From Ceriagrion tenellum (taxonomy: Eukaryota > Arthropoda > Insecta > Odonata > Coenagrionidae): 64,000 bases of DNA. How positions within the stretch are numbered: the stretch's first letter is position 1; each line of letters opens with the position of its first letter. The DNA lies in contig OY720639.1 of the NCBI GenBank assembly GCA_963169105.1, positions 52,371,848 through 52,435,847 on the forward strand, written 5' to 3'. Under the pieces are notes generated by a model. The model was not told the origin of the DNA, searched no databases, and was given only the letters and a program-made list of their open reading frames with translations. A program made the translations under genes and the position numbers. Shown here in pieces: positions 1-13,409 of the stretch.

Positions 1-790
1 CCAGCAAAGAGCATGGACATCGCTCATTTATCATTTTTCCGAAGCGATTATGTCTCTAAACCTAAGTTGTTGGAGGATATATTTGTTTTATTCTGATCTT
101 TATTTATTGCAGGGTTTCTCGTTTCTTTCTTCAAAACTCTTCGTTTTATTTTCATGAGAAATTTATGCTTAATTTTTAGATTTTTTTGTTAACATAAGAT
201 TGTCAAATATATTGTGTTCTAGTAAACAGTGTGAAACTTCATGTGCACTTCCTAATATTACTGGATTTAAGTTTATTTCCTAGTCCTCAAATTATCTTCT
301 AACAACGTTTACCATTCACCACTAAAACTAGGATTATTAATTTTCTTTGCTTCAAGTGTGCTGATTTCTTGTCTCAAACACCCACCGACACTAAAGACGA
401 ATGTTTTAGCATAGGATGGACGAGAGTGTCGCAGAAAAGGTAATCATTTCTCGGTATCCCGTCACTTATTTTTGAGGAGAAGAAAGATAAAAGCGTGCGT
501 CTCAATACGGAAAAAACAAAAAAGCAGCAGGAAGGACAAAGATGTACCACGGAAAAAATCTACCAACAAACATTCAGCAAGCAGGAAGGGAGTGAGAATA
601 TGCGAGAAGCAAGAAAGGTTGGGAAAGAGAATGAGTTATCCCTCGCCTGGCCAAAAAATATAAAAAGTTGGACGAATAATTTACGGTGAAAGGATAATGG
701 ATGTAATCCTCGCAAACCCCGCATCGCCAACATCCTACTTCTTACGGCTCAATCGCAGCCAAGGTGTGAAAATTCACTCCACCGCGGAGA
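1..790. other. AT-rich non-coding stretch
   Basis: I see nothing gene-like here. The two overlapping frames near 472-689 are lysine/arginine-rich low-information readings of a purine-rich stretch. Confidence 0.6.
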
Positions 791-1400
791 CACGAGGTTG
801 CTTGCTTACTGCGAGGGAGAAGAAAAGAGAAGGTGCGGAGTGGGGAAGACAATGCCTTTAGGGCAGAGCCTTCTCAGTATGAAAGGGATGGTCCGGGAGG
901 AAGAAGGGAATGGAAACAGAAGCCATGGCTTAGACGGGGGAGGGTTGGAGAACAGAGAGAGAGAGAGACAAGTGGTATTTATATCTTCCCTGCTCCTCCT
1001 ATTCACGAAAAATATGCACGCATACACTATAAGAAACTGCAGAATGCTTGGATGAGTCGTACAGTTGGTGGAGGGAAGACTGGAGTGGGGAGCTCATGGG
1101 AGATATGGAGGGGGAGGGATGGAGGAACGACTATAGTAGTTTGAGGGAGGGTGTCGCACTGAGGAAGCGTCGGAGCGTGGCTCTGTCAAGTGGTGCGGGG
1201 AGGGGGGGTGGCGTGGGCGAACGGGTGTATTATGGGGGGCCGAGGAGGGTAGTGCGACTGAGGGCGATGGTTGGGGGGGACGGGACGTGGAGTTTCTATT
1301 GGGAAGCGTGCGGCGCCCTGCTTGCGATACAGTCGATATCGATTTGCGATTCGCCGGTCTATTCGGAAGAGCATCGCGGTGCATCCTAGAGATGTGCCTT
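790..1400. other. GC-richer, purine-skewed island
   Basis: The plus strand is strongly G and A rich, with runs of G and a short AG microsatellite at 954-968. Several frames stay open on both strands because of the composition, but none resembles a known protein. CpG is more frequent than in the flanks. It may be an unmethylated or regulatory island or a skewed simple-sequence region; the sequence alone does not decide. Confidence 0.4.
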
Positions 1401-1990
1401 TGAAACGGTTACTGATGGCAGTCGATAATAACCCTATTACGAATTTTATTTTTCTCAACGATTACTTTTGAAGGTGGAATAACCTATTGTGCGGCCGCGA
1501 CGAAAGTCATGTGCAGCAGCGGTGCTCACTGGGCAAAGCCATACGCACACGTTACTGTGTTTTTTGCTTCGTGTTTCCTGTCGTGCCACGCTAGGTTACA
1601 AAACTATTACGGGATACTTAGCATATACACAATGAAGCATTGCTTTACTGTCTTCAATAGTTAATGACAAAAGCCAACCGAAATCCGATGGGAGCAAATA
1701 TCGTATCAAAAGCAGCATGCATGGTCTAAACAACGTGACATCAATCCACTTTTCTCATTAAGCCAAGCTCCGCAGGGAACAAGGAGAAAGATCGCCATTT
1801 CCATATCGAAAATTAAAAAAAGGGTTTCCGTTAAAATGGCACGCAATGCCCCACACAAAAAAAAACAAGGAAAAACATTGTGTGAGGCCGCGTCGAAGGT
1901 AATATACCTAGAGCTGTCCAATGTCAATCTTATTGCAAACTGATGTTTTGAAAATACTAAAATAATAATAGTAAAAATAGAAATTTAAAC
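1400..1990. other. Non-coding stretch
   Basis: No gene or clear repeat seen. A minus-strand frame at 1706-1927 is open but has no recognisable domain. Confidence 0.5.
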
Positions 1991-1994
1991 ACAA

Positions 1995-2642
1995 ACTTAT
2001 GCGTATTCCTGTGGCTGGTTGTAAATTACATGACAATCACTGGATAGGTTCAAGAAATCTAGGCGATATTTAGTGGAAGTACGTCATAATGAGAACAACA
2101 ATAGCACTTTTCCACTGATTTAAATGAAAAATACTAAGTATTTCGACTCAAAATCACCACCAGGAACAAGGCAGTTAAGATTATGGAGACATCATACATA
2201 TTGGTCATAGAGAAGGTATAAATGTAGGAAATAGGAGGAAGGAATGGGGAAGAGAGAAGGTGGAAGGTTATGACGGAAAAACCAAAAAAACATTGGAAAA
2301 CCAAGGAGAAAAGATCAGATGAGGGAATGTTTTTTTACGGTTTACATGGTTTTTAATGGTTTTATAACCTTACACCTTATCTCTTTCCCCTTCCTTACTC
2401 CTGTTTCCTATACTCACCCCTCCTTTTAGACTTATAAATATGACGTCTCCGTAATCTCAACAATCTTGTACATGATGATGACTCTGGAACGCATAGTATT
2501 TATAATTAAAATCTATGTAAAAGAGCAATTGTTATTATAATTACGCTCACTGAAGTATGTAAGTAGAAAAATATAATGAATCTTTCGCAACGTACTATGT
2601 GAATAATAATTCGCAATAATCCTCTCATACGCATACACAAGT
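1995..2642. repeat. Large fold-back (inverted repeat) element, about 650 bp
   Basis: The two halves are diverged reverse complements around a centre near 2318. The best inner arms are 2175-2271 and 2364-2460. Within them, a 47-base block ending at GGTTAT matches about 41 of 47 positions by eye, and the first 20 bases match 17 of 20. Weaker homology continues outward to about 1995 and 2642, with small indels. No ORF lies inside. This architecture fits an old fold-back MITE or a palindromic duplication. I saw no target-site duplication, and the outer ends are approximate. Confidence 0.75.
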
Positions 2643-2649
2643 CGGAAAA

Positions 2650-5009
2650 TATCCACTTTCCACTTATTTGTTTCTCTCATTGCTAGTGACAGCGAGGACA
2701 ACTGCCGAGAACAACGTGGCCATTGACAGATTGCGTTTTGTAAATAGGAAACAGATTACCATCGCTGGAATTTTACGTCATCATACTATTTCGTTTCCTA
2801 TAGCCCGGATATATCCACCAGCGCTTTCAAAATCGAATGATTGGTTCAAAGCGCAATACCTCTGCTATCAGCTGCTATTGTCATAATTTACTTCAGATTA
2901 ACATGGGCATAATACTTAACGAGCAAATAGCACATTAACGTGACAATGAGTAATTTCAACAGCATTAAAGCTTAAACCATCTCGTAGATGGAGTTGTAAT
3001 TCTGAGAAGTGCTATTAGCAGGCGTATCTACATCGCCTTCAAATTTCTTCCGCTCCCCTGAAAATTCGAGGGGTTGATGTTTCATTTATCTTCAGTTTAC
3101 ACCTACTCTGACGATGTCTCAGCATGAAGAATCAATCAATTAATCATTACAGTAGTGCAAAGCACATTTTTTCTCGTCGACGCGTTTTCGCTGTAAGCGT
3201 AAAAGAATAATCAAAGCCGCAGGAATATTATAGCAGTAGTGTTCACCCTTAATTTATCCCAGATATTTTCAAAGATGCACAGATGACATGCCATCCGATA
3301 TCGATCAGTGGTCTATAAATAGACTAAGCAAAAACTCTGACCTACGCATTCCAACGACAAAAGTTGTTTCTTTTATATTAGCGGCAGGGACACTCTTTAA
3401 GCCGAATACACGACGAAGAAGTTCGGCTATAAACATTATTGTAAAAGAGTAGCGGGAGTTAAGGATTCACCTATCCGCTATTAACAGATGATAATCAGTT
3501 TGCAGTTAGTTTTTCGTTCAAAATCAAAGAAGCTCATCCATTCAGTGTGTTCTGATCTAATTTGACCAAAATAATAGTAAGAAAATACCATTACATTATA
3601 TTGCTTTAAAACGTAGATCTTACGAGAGAGACGATTTACTTCATGCACAGCTGCATATCCCCCAAAGTAGGTTGCGTGCCAATTCGTCCATAATCACGGT
3701 TAGATTTCATTGCTCAGACACGTATACGTGCTTTGATTCAATTAGCATGGTACAGACAGAGGGGTGTGGAAAGTTACATTCAGTGGAAGAGTAGGGTAGT
3801 TTCTATTTCACTCATTCCATTTCGAAGGGAGACCTCGCAGCGGCGGCTTCAAATGAGTAGCAGCAGCGACCGGAATGAAGGACGGAGAACGAAGAGACGA
3901 GAAAGACGCTAAGAAGGGTGGAAACGACGCTAGAAAAGGTGTTAACAGACCGCTGAGGTTTTCATCGCCAAAGGATCCGGCTAATCGATTGTTTAAAATC
4001 CTGTTTTCAACATTCGGCACTTAAAAGATACAGCGATGAGGTAATCGTTTATTTGTAAAGTTGAAACTAATAGTATGACAAAAAAATTCGCCAACTCCAC
4101 CATAAATAGACCATTATTAATGGAGCAGCGCTAGATAATAACGTAAAGTATTGTGAATCCCAATCATATTGTGCTTTACGCAATGGTCGAACACTTAAGC
4201 ATAAGGACAATTCTCGATAGTATTCATTTAATGGGAAATAAATGATTTAGAAAATTATTTAGTACTTTCCCAGCGAATATTATGAGTGAAATTCTCTCGG
4301 AATTCACACTGGGTTAAATTTAATGGGAATTTTGAAAACGGTACTGCCGATAAAAATGTCAACACCTTCGTCAACGTGTAAACGCCCAGCAGGATGCCGC
4401 AGTTCACCCGAATAGCCTCTCCTACGCTATCTCTATAAAACCGCCTTCTTGGCGAAATCCTTCTGAATTTTGGTGAATTTCTATTCCCCATTTTTGAAAA
4501 GAGTCCAGTATCCTCAAATAAAAAGGGAGGAAGACGAGTATAAGGGGTAAATGGATGGATGTATCCAAGAGATCACAAGAGAAACTAAATAAGGGTGTAA
4601 GACAGGAGACTCGCATGAAGCCCTAATGGTTCTTTGTGGGGGATGGAGAACAAGCAGGAAGTCCGGAGGATTTTACTGGGTCTTTCACCGTCGTGTGAGA
4701 GAATTGATCGATTGGAGGTGTCGTCTGCGGTGGGATTAGCTAGGGATAGGACTTGTGACCCATCTTACACCACGAATGTTGGGAAAGATAAGATAACTCA
4801 AACCTTTATGATTTTTTGTAATTCCCATCTTTCGAACCATAGCCTTAAACATACATAGTAGTCACAAATTTTGGAAAGAATAGTTTTACTAACTTCCATT
4901 AGAGGCGCTCATTTAAAATATTTAAGAACCTTATCTAAACCTTAGTAAAAATTAACATTTACAAGGGATAAAAAGAGTCGTTTCAGGCGTGATCTGGTGG
5001 AATGACATA
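2650..5009. other. Non-coding stretch
   Basis: No gene recognised. Short open frames (for example 2668-2886 plus, 3808-4020 minus, 4634-4858 plus) carry no domain I can name. Confidence 0.5.
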
Positions 5010-5174
5010 ATTAATGAAAGATGGCAATTTTCCACTATATAAACTTTACTACGACCGGTTTCGATGTACTGCATCATCATCAGGTGATGGTGATGATGTA
5101 CCAGATGATGATATAGTACATCGAAACCGGTCGTATTAAAGTTTATATTGAGGAACATTGCCAACTTTCATTAA
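5010..5174. repeat. Near-perfect hairpin element with ACGACCGGTTTCG core
   Basis: Positions 5037-5070 and 5113-5146 are reverse complements with one mismatch across 34 bases. The pairing continues outward with a few mismatches to 5010 and 5174. The centre is rich in ATC/GAT trinucleotides, which also pair in part. The core ACGACCGGTTTCGATGTACT followed by CATCATCATCAGGTG is, from memory, a motif seen repeatedly in insect genomes and transcripts. It is most likely a small fold-back MITE. Confidence 0.8.
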
Positions 5175-7500
5175 TAAATTTACTAGGGAAGCTGAGGGAG
5201 TCGCTCCGCCTGAATTATTTTTTTCCTAGTCGCTGAAATAGTGGAAGTCGGGAGGAAGGTAGTGAGCTACCAGTAAGGCTTCAGTCACGCACTCACGAGC
5301 TAGGGAGTTGTTTATGTATGGACATGTGGAGAGAGCAGTTCAAATCATTCATTAGTGCGACGTGGATGGGTTCGCAGCGCGCCAACGAGCAAGCCTCAGC
5401 GCGTGACTTCGGAAGGGGAAGCTCAGGCAGTAAAGACGCGATGTCAAATATTTCGGGAAAATTTTACCAGCACATATTGGTCTAGTAGGTGGATAGTCTT
5501 GAATCGTATACAGTTTATACCCAAAGGAAGTTAAGGGAGATTTTCCTTTGTCGTTCATTAAAATATTTGTCTGCAAAAACGAGTCGATGTCCGTGGCACA
5601 ATCAGGCCAGCAGAAATTAAAGATTTCACTTTTATGAACCGAGTCATTCAAGATTCGATCCAACTCTGTAAAGATTGTGTATTTACTAAAACAATTCCCT
5701 CGTACTTTCGCTCAAGTAATGGATAATAAAAGCCTCGAGTGTTTTACGCACACATTTTCCGGTGGATTACATTCTCAGTCATTTAAAAGCCTGAGTTTAT
5801 CTTTATTGATAAATTCGCGTTGTTAACGTATAGCATGCAATTGAATCGCCAATTTTTGGGTCTACATCCATTTATATAATTAAAATGCCGCCAAATCGAA
5901 TGAAATAATAGTTTTTAAAATTAACCAGAATGAAAACCCAGATTTTCCTAGGATGTTACGGGCGCGACACTTCTAGTCACAATTAACCACTAGAAGCTTA
6001 ACCTGTATATTTTATCACATACCATGACCTTGCCTTCACATTCAACCTTTAATGTGAAAAGCACAGATTTTAATTTATGTTACAACGAAGGCTTAGGCAT
6101 GCTAGGCAAGGCAATCTTGGAAACTGTACGTTCACTGACCAGCACATCGAAGTGACGGGCAATAAATTGTAAAAAATAGCTTGAACAGCGTGATTTTCTG
6201 GCAAGTGAATCACACGCGATTTTTCCGCTGAATCTTAATAGTCGCTCAGAGCAACTCCCTGAAAGCTGTATTAGCACACTCGAAATCGAATCAATAAGGG
6301 GAGAAAAGTTAATTGAAGACCTGACCCAGCTAGGCAATGCAGAAAGTGGAGGCAACGCGAACGGCGAAGACAACCACTGCGTATGCATGGAAGAAGGTAT
6401 GCGACTCGCCTCCGCCCGACCTAGACATGACTTGAGGTTAATTAACTACCGCGGGACATGACCGCACCGAGTCCGCGGTAGGGAACGACAGTCGTTTGCT
6501 CTGACTATCTCATTCATTTTCTGCCCGCCCTCCACGCGATGGAATACCGAAGGATATGGTGACCCCGTTGGCACAAAATGGAGAAGCCATAGAGGGTTGG
6601 TTCAATGAAAAGAAAATTTAGAATGAAGGCGGAAGAATATATGGGGATACACTTCAAAACCGGTTGCTCAATTTGCACGGAGTTGGGAGTCGAGTGACCA
6701 TAAGAATGTTCGCACAATTCTTTTCTTTTCCAAATCGTTAGAGGGCTGCCATTTTATCACCCGCCATTACAATCATGAGCGGCACTCAAAAATGACAGCT
6801 CGTAATTTACATTCTGCTCATTTCCCCAACCCAATCTTATTATCATTTAAGAGCAACATAAGAAGCAGCTAACATCACATAAAAATTGTGGACTGTAAAA
6901 GGTTTGGACTCTTCGATCCTTTTCCTTTCAACAGCGAGTTTGACAAATGGCTTAAAGACTGTGAATCAGAAATTCAAGTAATGCCAATCCTTCAACTCCG
7001 TTAGGTTTAACCTCACTTCCAACAATTTGACTTCAGCCTCAACATTAAACTTAAAAAAAAACACGCGCATAATCATATACATTAACAATTCACAATTCCT
7101 TATTACAAAATCACTGCTGCTCGGTGATTTCAATCAACTGATTAGTCAACAAGTTGACATTATTTCCTTCATTCAAAACAGCTTACATATAATGAGTAGT
7201 AGCTAATTAATAATAACGCATCCAAAATAAATGTGACAAATTGGTTTATAAATTTGTGAAAACAACAAATTGCATGAAAAAGAAAGCAGTAAAACACATC
7301 GTGACCCATCAAGTTTTATTTGACAACTCAAATTCAACAAAACGTTATTTTGGCGTGAGTAATGTGTAGGTAATGAACTCAAAGAGGAGAAAACCGAATG
7401 AGTGCATCTTAGAGAATTAAAACACCAACTAGTCCAAAATTTACTCATTTGGAGGTTAATATTCCATATTAAAAGTTAGAGTAAAGAATAAAAGTTAACC
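5175..7500. other. Non-coding stretch with one small GC hairpin
   Basis: No gene recognised. The only structure noted is a 9-bp perfect stem, CTACCGCGG at 6446-6454 pairing with 6473-6481. The 102-codon minus frame at 6080-6388 is serine-rich and has no recognised domain. Confidence 0.45.
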
Positions 7501-7504
7501 AAAA

Positions 7505-7620
7505 GTTGTGGTTGGCATAGTGGAGAGTCTCGCTGCCTGACTAGGCTTCCAGTAACTTATCTTTCTGAGATCGTTTGCAGACCATCAGTCTTTCAAGAGC
7601 CTCTAATCAAAGGACAGTTC
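7505..7620 (+). repeat. Possible decayed tRNA-derived SINE head
   Basis: TGGCATAGTGG at 7513-7523 is a perfect match to the Pol III A-box consensus TGGCNNAGTGG. A B box would be expected around 7555-7575, but only a poor candidate (GAGATCGTTTGCAG) is present. It could be a decayed tRNA-type SINE or a chance A box. Confidence 0.25.
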
Positions 7621-10600
7621 AAATCATTGTCCTGTTATCAGGCAAGCATCTTAGCAACAGCATCTTCAGATTCATTCGTCTGCAATTGATTGCACCTCAG
7701 CATTTTGATTACAAATTGGTTAAGTTCTAGATTAAAGAGAAGACATAGTTTATTACCCGTTTCACTCTCATGATAAAGAACAAACAAATGGGTATTGCAT
7801 AACGGCGAACTGCGCAAAGACGTCAGCGATTGCGATATCTCGAGTGCCTGATGTCACTGAAAACGAGGCTAATACATGTATCATAGAGGTTCATAAAGAG
7901 TAACTTATCTGATTGTTTATTTATTCAAGATTAAAAATGTAGCTATCATCTTTTCCGCGGGTTTATTCTCGGTTGAGTTTAGAGGTGAATGGTAATAGCA
8001 GTCACAAATGGAGTGCGTTTTCTAAGTGAAATTATATAATGCCTAATTGTATTGGATCCAGCTGATAAATAGCCTGAGTATATGTCACAGAACTTGGTGG
8101 TATTACCCTGTGTTAAAGGTGACGAGAAAGTTGTTCAAACCTCTCGAGATAGTCCCGAGCACGAAGTTTAAAAAGTCACGCGGTAGTCAAGAAGGGCTTG
8201 GGATTTTGATGTAATTGAATCGCAAGTAAAAATCACACTTAGACATCCTAATCCAGTTTATCTCGCGCGATGCATGTCCATATAATTAACATTTCGATTA
8301 GAGACACAATAAACTACATATCAGATGCATAAGATTTCCGCCCGTGTGTTTTACAATCACCAAAATCTCCAACCTTCGTTTTGTACCACGGGACTCCTCA
8401 GTCCTACGTGATCGTGATTTTCTTGAACGGTTCAAACACAACTCCATAGGGTGTGGATGGTACAAGAGCGTGATGTAAGAATTGAACTACAGAATAGGCA
8501 TTCACTGTTCAGCTACGAATCATTCATGATCTCTCAACGACTAAATATATAAGTGACCGCCGCATTTCCGAATGTGTACGCTACTAAAATGGAAGATATT
8601 AACCAGTGTGGGACGCTACAGGAAGAATATGAAGTGCAAAGCGCCACGTTATATTTCAATTCTTGCTTATCTGGCGTTTTAATTCTCTCAACAAGAAGGA
8701 AATTGAGGTCGCGGACTGCGAGCTCCCTCAGAGCAGCCGAACTAATGAGGTGCTGATTTCAAGGACTTATTTTATGCCCCGTCCGTTTCGATGCCCCGAG
8801 TCGTTCTCAGCGGCTCTTGAAGATATCGTCCTCATCCGTAAATTGCACGCGAAAGAATTTCCAAACATGAACACACTTGACATATGAAGACGTATGTCAT
8901 GTATGTCAAAAAATATACCTTGTATCGCTCGCACGGGGGAAAATAAAATGGAAAACAGAAATTTACCATGAAATGAAAAAGTTCATCGATATCCAGACGC
9001 CAAAAAGTGGTTGAATTTAGCATTTATATGCTACCACTGTGTACCTACATAGAAACGATCCATTTCAATAAGGTGTGTATACCCATTAAAAAAGGTTAGC
9101 ATGGACGAAGAACACGTTAATGCTTTCTAGTCACGATCAATAAGCATAAACTACTCTATTTCGTGTAACCTCTTTCGTATATCTTAGTATCATACAAAAC
9201 CATGTTAGAGCTGCCGAATATTTCCTTGAGAATAAGGGAAAACTTTCATAAAGGCCAACCCCTTTATATAAACTCCCCCTACTGTGGTGCTTTACTTTGC
9301 TCTTTGCTCCAGTATATTCTCATATATTCCACGGAATGAAACAGCAATGTGATTTCCTTGCTAATTGAGCCCAGCATTTTTTGCTACGAATATTCCCTCA
9401 TATGAATAGGCATGTTTGCCGGGTAACAATTACATTGGCCGCCACCTTCATCCAATCGAAGAGGATATTATTATAATTCTCTACTTTGAACATTCCCATC
9501 TGAGAGAGGTACATTTATCGGCAATCCTAGCACTTCAGTCATCTCATTAAGTGCCCATAAACTGGAAATATATTTTCCGTTCATATCAAACATACAGCTC
9601 TGGCGTAAAAATAATAAGGCCAACTATCCGGACGCAATTATTCAACTAAAGGATAAGTTTCATTAGTAGCCGATCAGTATTTTGAGAATAATTTAATTTC
9701 TTAACCGTTTTAGTAGTTAGAAATTATAATGAGGTATTGTATGATTCCAGTCAATATAGAGACCTCTACCTACCTTTTGATAAGGTCAAAGCCAAGCTTA
9801 CGCAAGTATAAATGTACGTTCTCCCCAAAGTAGGTGTATTTACGGAGATGAAAATTAAGATTAAAGCAACATAAGTCAAGCTTTGTACCAACATACAACG
9901 ATAGAACCAGTATTCTCCATTTTAAATCTCAACTCTTAAGAGAGAGTTTTAAAAAATCTCTATGGCATCGCAGGATATCCGAAACGGCTTCATGAATGTG
10001 TTCCCGCGATATAGCACGTCATTCATTGTCTGGGAGATATGTGTAGGCTCCTGAACACACAAGCCCATTCATAAATCGTCCTTTCCTTCAGCCGTAGCAC
10101 GAAGCAGTCCTCAGGAGAAGGCAAAAATGGAGTCGGAGAGCCAAAATAAGCAATTGCTTCAATCGTCACGGTGATCATTACGGCCCTCGCTCTAACGACC
10201 CGCTATCTGCACCCAAGGTTTGTTTGGGCGCACATTTTCTCGCTGTACTGGGCGTTAATTTATTAGAAGAGAGATTATAAATCGCCTTCACCTTTAGTAC
10301 GTACACTTCGCCTACGCCACATTCACTCGTTTGCAACGAAACAGGCAGCAGCGTCTGATTACCCTCCCTCGGATGAGTAACAGCCTCCATTCCCTCGTGC
10401 GCAATTACAATGCCGTGATTAACCGCCGCGTCAGGGAAATTTATTTTTAATTCGCCGATATAACTTGTAACAAGTACATTATCTAGCGCTAGTAATGATG
10501 CACGTGAGTTCGTGTTGCATTCAATGGTTTAATACTGAAATGCAAGAGAGTTATAAGTGAGGTAATCTAAGATTCAGATATTCTCCAACGAAACACAAAC

Positions 10601-12945
10601 CACTGAGATTTTTAGTGTAATTGGAAGAATTTTCAGCTCAGGCCATCCTCCTAAGTTTCCTTTGGCTTTCTTTCTCTTAGAACAAGCGCTCCATAAATAC
10701 TGGGGAGGAAATACTTTCTTGAATAGATTCGGCCAAAGTTCTTAAGCTATTCTAAATTCTACACCAGGACTAAAAAAACTATAATCACATGAATGAACGT
10801 GGGAATTTCGAAACTATAAATTAGTAATTTAGCACAAAGCACGAAAAAAATATAAATACGAAATGCATGTATTTTATCTTTCGGAAACGTGGGATGAAAT
10901 GAAAGATTCGGTGTTCTCCGGGCTAATGGGCGGTGGATTTCTCTTGGGACTACCATTGGGTCTTATATGTACTGCGGCAGTAATTTTGATATTCATTACC
11001 TATGCAATATCGTAATATTGATCATTAAAATTTACGAATCTTTTTATAACCAATAGTTTCAGTCGCAGTAAATGCCATTTTGGCTTTACTGAGAGTTTAA
11101 CTCCGAGGATTAAATTACACACCCTAGGAGGAAATATATAGCCTTCAGTAAAACTCCTTGCGCTCATACAGAACATAATAAAACCACTCCCAAACTGTGT
11201 CCACCTATTTCCTGGTATATAAAATACACCATTCAATACATTTGCAAGCATAAATGTAACATCTGTTTATGCTAAAATGTAGCTATCTTTGATAATGTGC
11301 CGTCTACAGTTAGATGTCGAAAGCTCAAACAACGATCTTGAAACGATTTCAGCGATATACATTGAATATTATCGAGGCCATAGTCGTAAGCTAAAAGGCA
11401 TACCGTTTAAGATGCAATGAGTTCTTCTATAATTTGGACTCACCCTTGTGATGTAAAAAGCCAGCCTTAAAGATAAATAAAATGCATTAATTTTAGGGAT
11501 GAGGAAGACGTTCGGCAGGAAGGATGGACCCCATTAAAAAAAGGAATTCATAAGAGGCAGAATAATTTTCTCAGAGTAACGGGGCGTGAAGTGATTATGT
11601 ATTCGTGTGGACACGTCACTTTGTGCCGATGTCAGAGAGGATTCATTAAATCTCACGTCTTCCTCCACTCATGCTATGCGTGGGTCGCAAGAATCCAAAG
11701 CCAACTTTTTGTGAGCATGCAACATCCATCGCATACAAGATTGCTTAAACATCCATAAGAGGATTATTGAACGATGCAACTCCTTGTTCAATCTGCTATG
11801 GATGAGGAATTCAATCAATCTGTCATTAATCGATGCCCTCGGGAAAAATTATCATCGTGCTCAACACGAACGGGCAACGCAACTCAACATGATCGAAACC
11901 AAACGGCTTCCAGTCTAATCTTCATAATTCCTAGGGACACTTAGCCACATCTCTCCTAAGATTCCCTCTCACTCAATCATCATGCTAAGTACAAGGCTAG
12001 AGAATATAAGTAAGTACAAATGAAAGACACAGATGCAAAGTTACTCAATCTTTCATCAGCCGCCAAAGAAAAGCTAATGTACGCACAATTCAGACGGATG
12101 GGAAAGTTTTTTTACAGGGGTGTCGTGTCAACTCGCCTCCAACACCTACTTCATCAGTGTTGATCTTTAATCAATAATTTCATCAAAAGGTTCACCATAA
12201 ACAACCGAGCTTCTGCTCTCTTACTTTCCTGATGCGTTGGATGAAAAAGGAGAAGAGAAGCGAATATACAAGGGATCGCAAATAACAATATTTCAATCAT
12301 ACGTGAATAAAATTGACTAAAACGCAGCTGATAAAGTCAAATCTGGTGTTAAAATACGATTGGGAAAATTAGAAAAAATCTACAATATATTCAGGAGACT
12401 CCTTCCGCAATTTTATCCATAGAAACCATTCTTTTCTTCACAAAAGTACAATATTTTCTTTAAATAAGAGCTGATAGTTCACAGGAACCAAAATATCCAA
12501 GGGTATCTCCTTCTCTTAGTAGTCATTACGATTACGGGCAGGCTATGGTATCATCACTATCTAGAGAGATGTAAACAAATTAATATACTACTTATTAAGC
12601 CGTGGGAACTGGAAAGTGACCTGAAGAGATAGAAAATTAAAGCTTATGTGTAGAGACTTTCTCTTGAAATTTACTGCCACACGAATCTCATCGTATACTC
12701 CTCTGTTAAGATATTAAACCAGAGTAAAGATTAATATTATTAACTCAATGATACTACTCTTTCATATTATTATAAGCACCAGCCTATACTTATTTGGACA
12801 AATAAGGTGTGGATAATAATTTTCAAAGGATAGGTAAATACAAACAGGCGCACAAAGCGCCGGAAGAAATCTGAACGGGAGAGATACTGATGCTGAGATA
12901 AAAAGATAAAAAATATTTTTCTCCACTCGTCAAATGATTCATGGT
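7620..12945. other. Long non-coding stretch
   Basis: I see no recognisable gene, RNA or transposon. Open frames at 8553-8887 (plus), 10178-10390 (minus) and 11000-11251 (minus) are short and match nothing I know. Confidence 0.45.
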
Positions 12946-12950
12946 GATAG

Positions 12951-13404
12951 AGTTTTATTGCAACACCGTTGTTTTGGTTTCAATAAAATCTAGGGTTTGA
13001 ACTGCAACGGTATACTGCGATGGAAACACCGGTTTCTGCATTTTCATCAAAATTCCCAATCTTTGGATCCAGCACGAAATCGGAGGGGTACTCTTACTAT
13101 TCCTCATCAAAAACTGTTGCCCCTTCTTTCAATGGAAAAGCATTTCGAGAAAAATTACCTAATTTCAAAAACGTGCTAAACTGAAACATAACCATAGCTA
13201 TAAGTATTAGCGAGCGCTGGCAAAAATCTTTCAAATGGAAATTCGAGGCAAAGAATACCGCCGAAGATGTAAAGAAATTCTTCGACATCTGCAATGAAAG
13301 GCCGTCCATACTCGCATAATAATTAGAATACCACGGATTCCAACCTCGCCAGAATATATTTACCTTCCATTGGAGCAAAGATTTTGTTTGTTATCTCTGC
13401 TTGT
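12951..13404 (+). pseudogene. Possible coding relic, identity unknown
   Basis: One plus-strand frame (codons starting at multiples of three) reads mostly through from 12951 to 13404, broken by five stops, at 12984, 13182, 13317, 13320 and the end. ATG at 13020 opens a 54-codon piece; after the 13182 stop the same frame gives SERWQKSFKWKFEAKNTAED from 13210. The charged, helix-like composition looks more like protein than the neighbouring frames do. However, the antisense frame 13097-13378 is also open for 93 codons, so strand and coding status are uncertain. I do not recognise a family. It could be a decayed exon, a transposon relic or chance. Confidence 0.25.
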
Positions 13405-13409
13405 AAATA

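Noticed and set aside
4634..4858. Possible SINE or coding piece containing GLARDRTCDPSYT
   Set aside because: No clear Pol III boxes and no protein match that I could justify.
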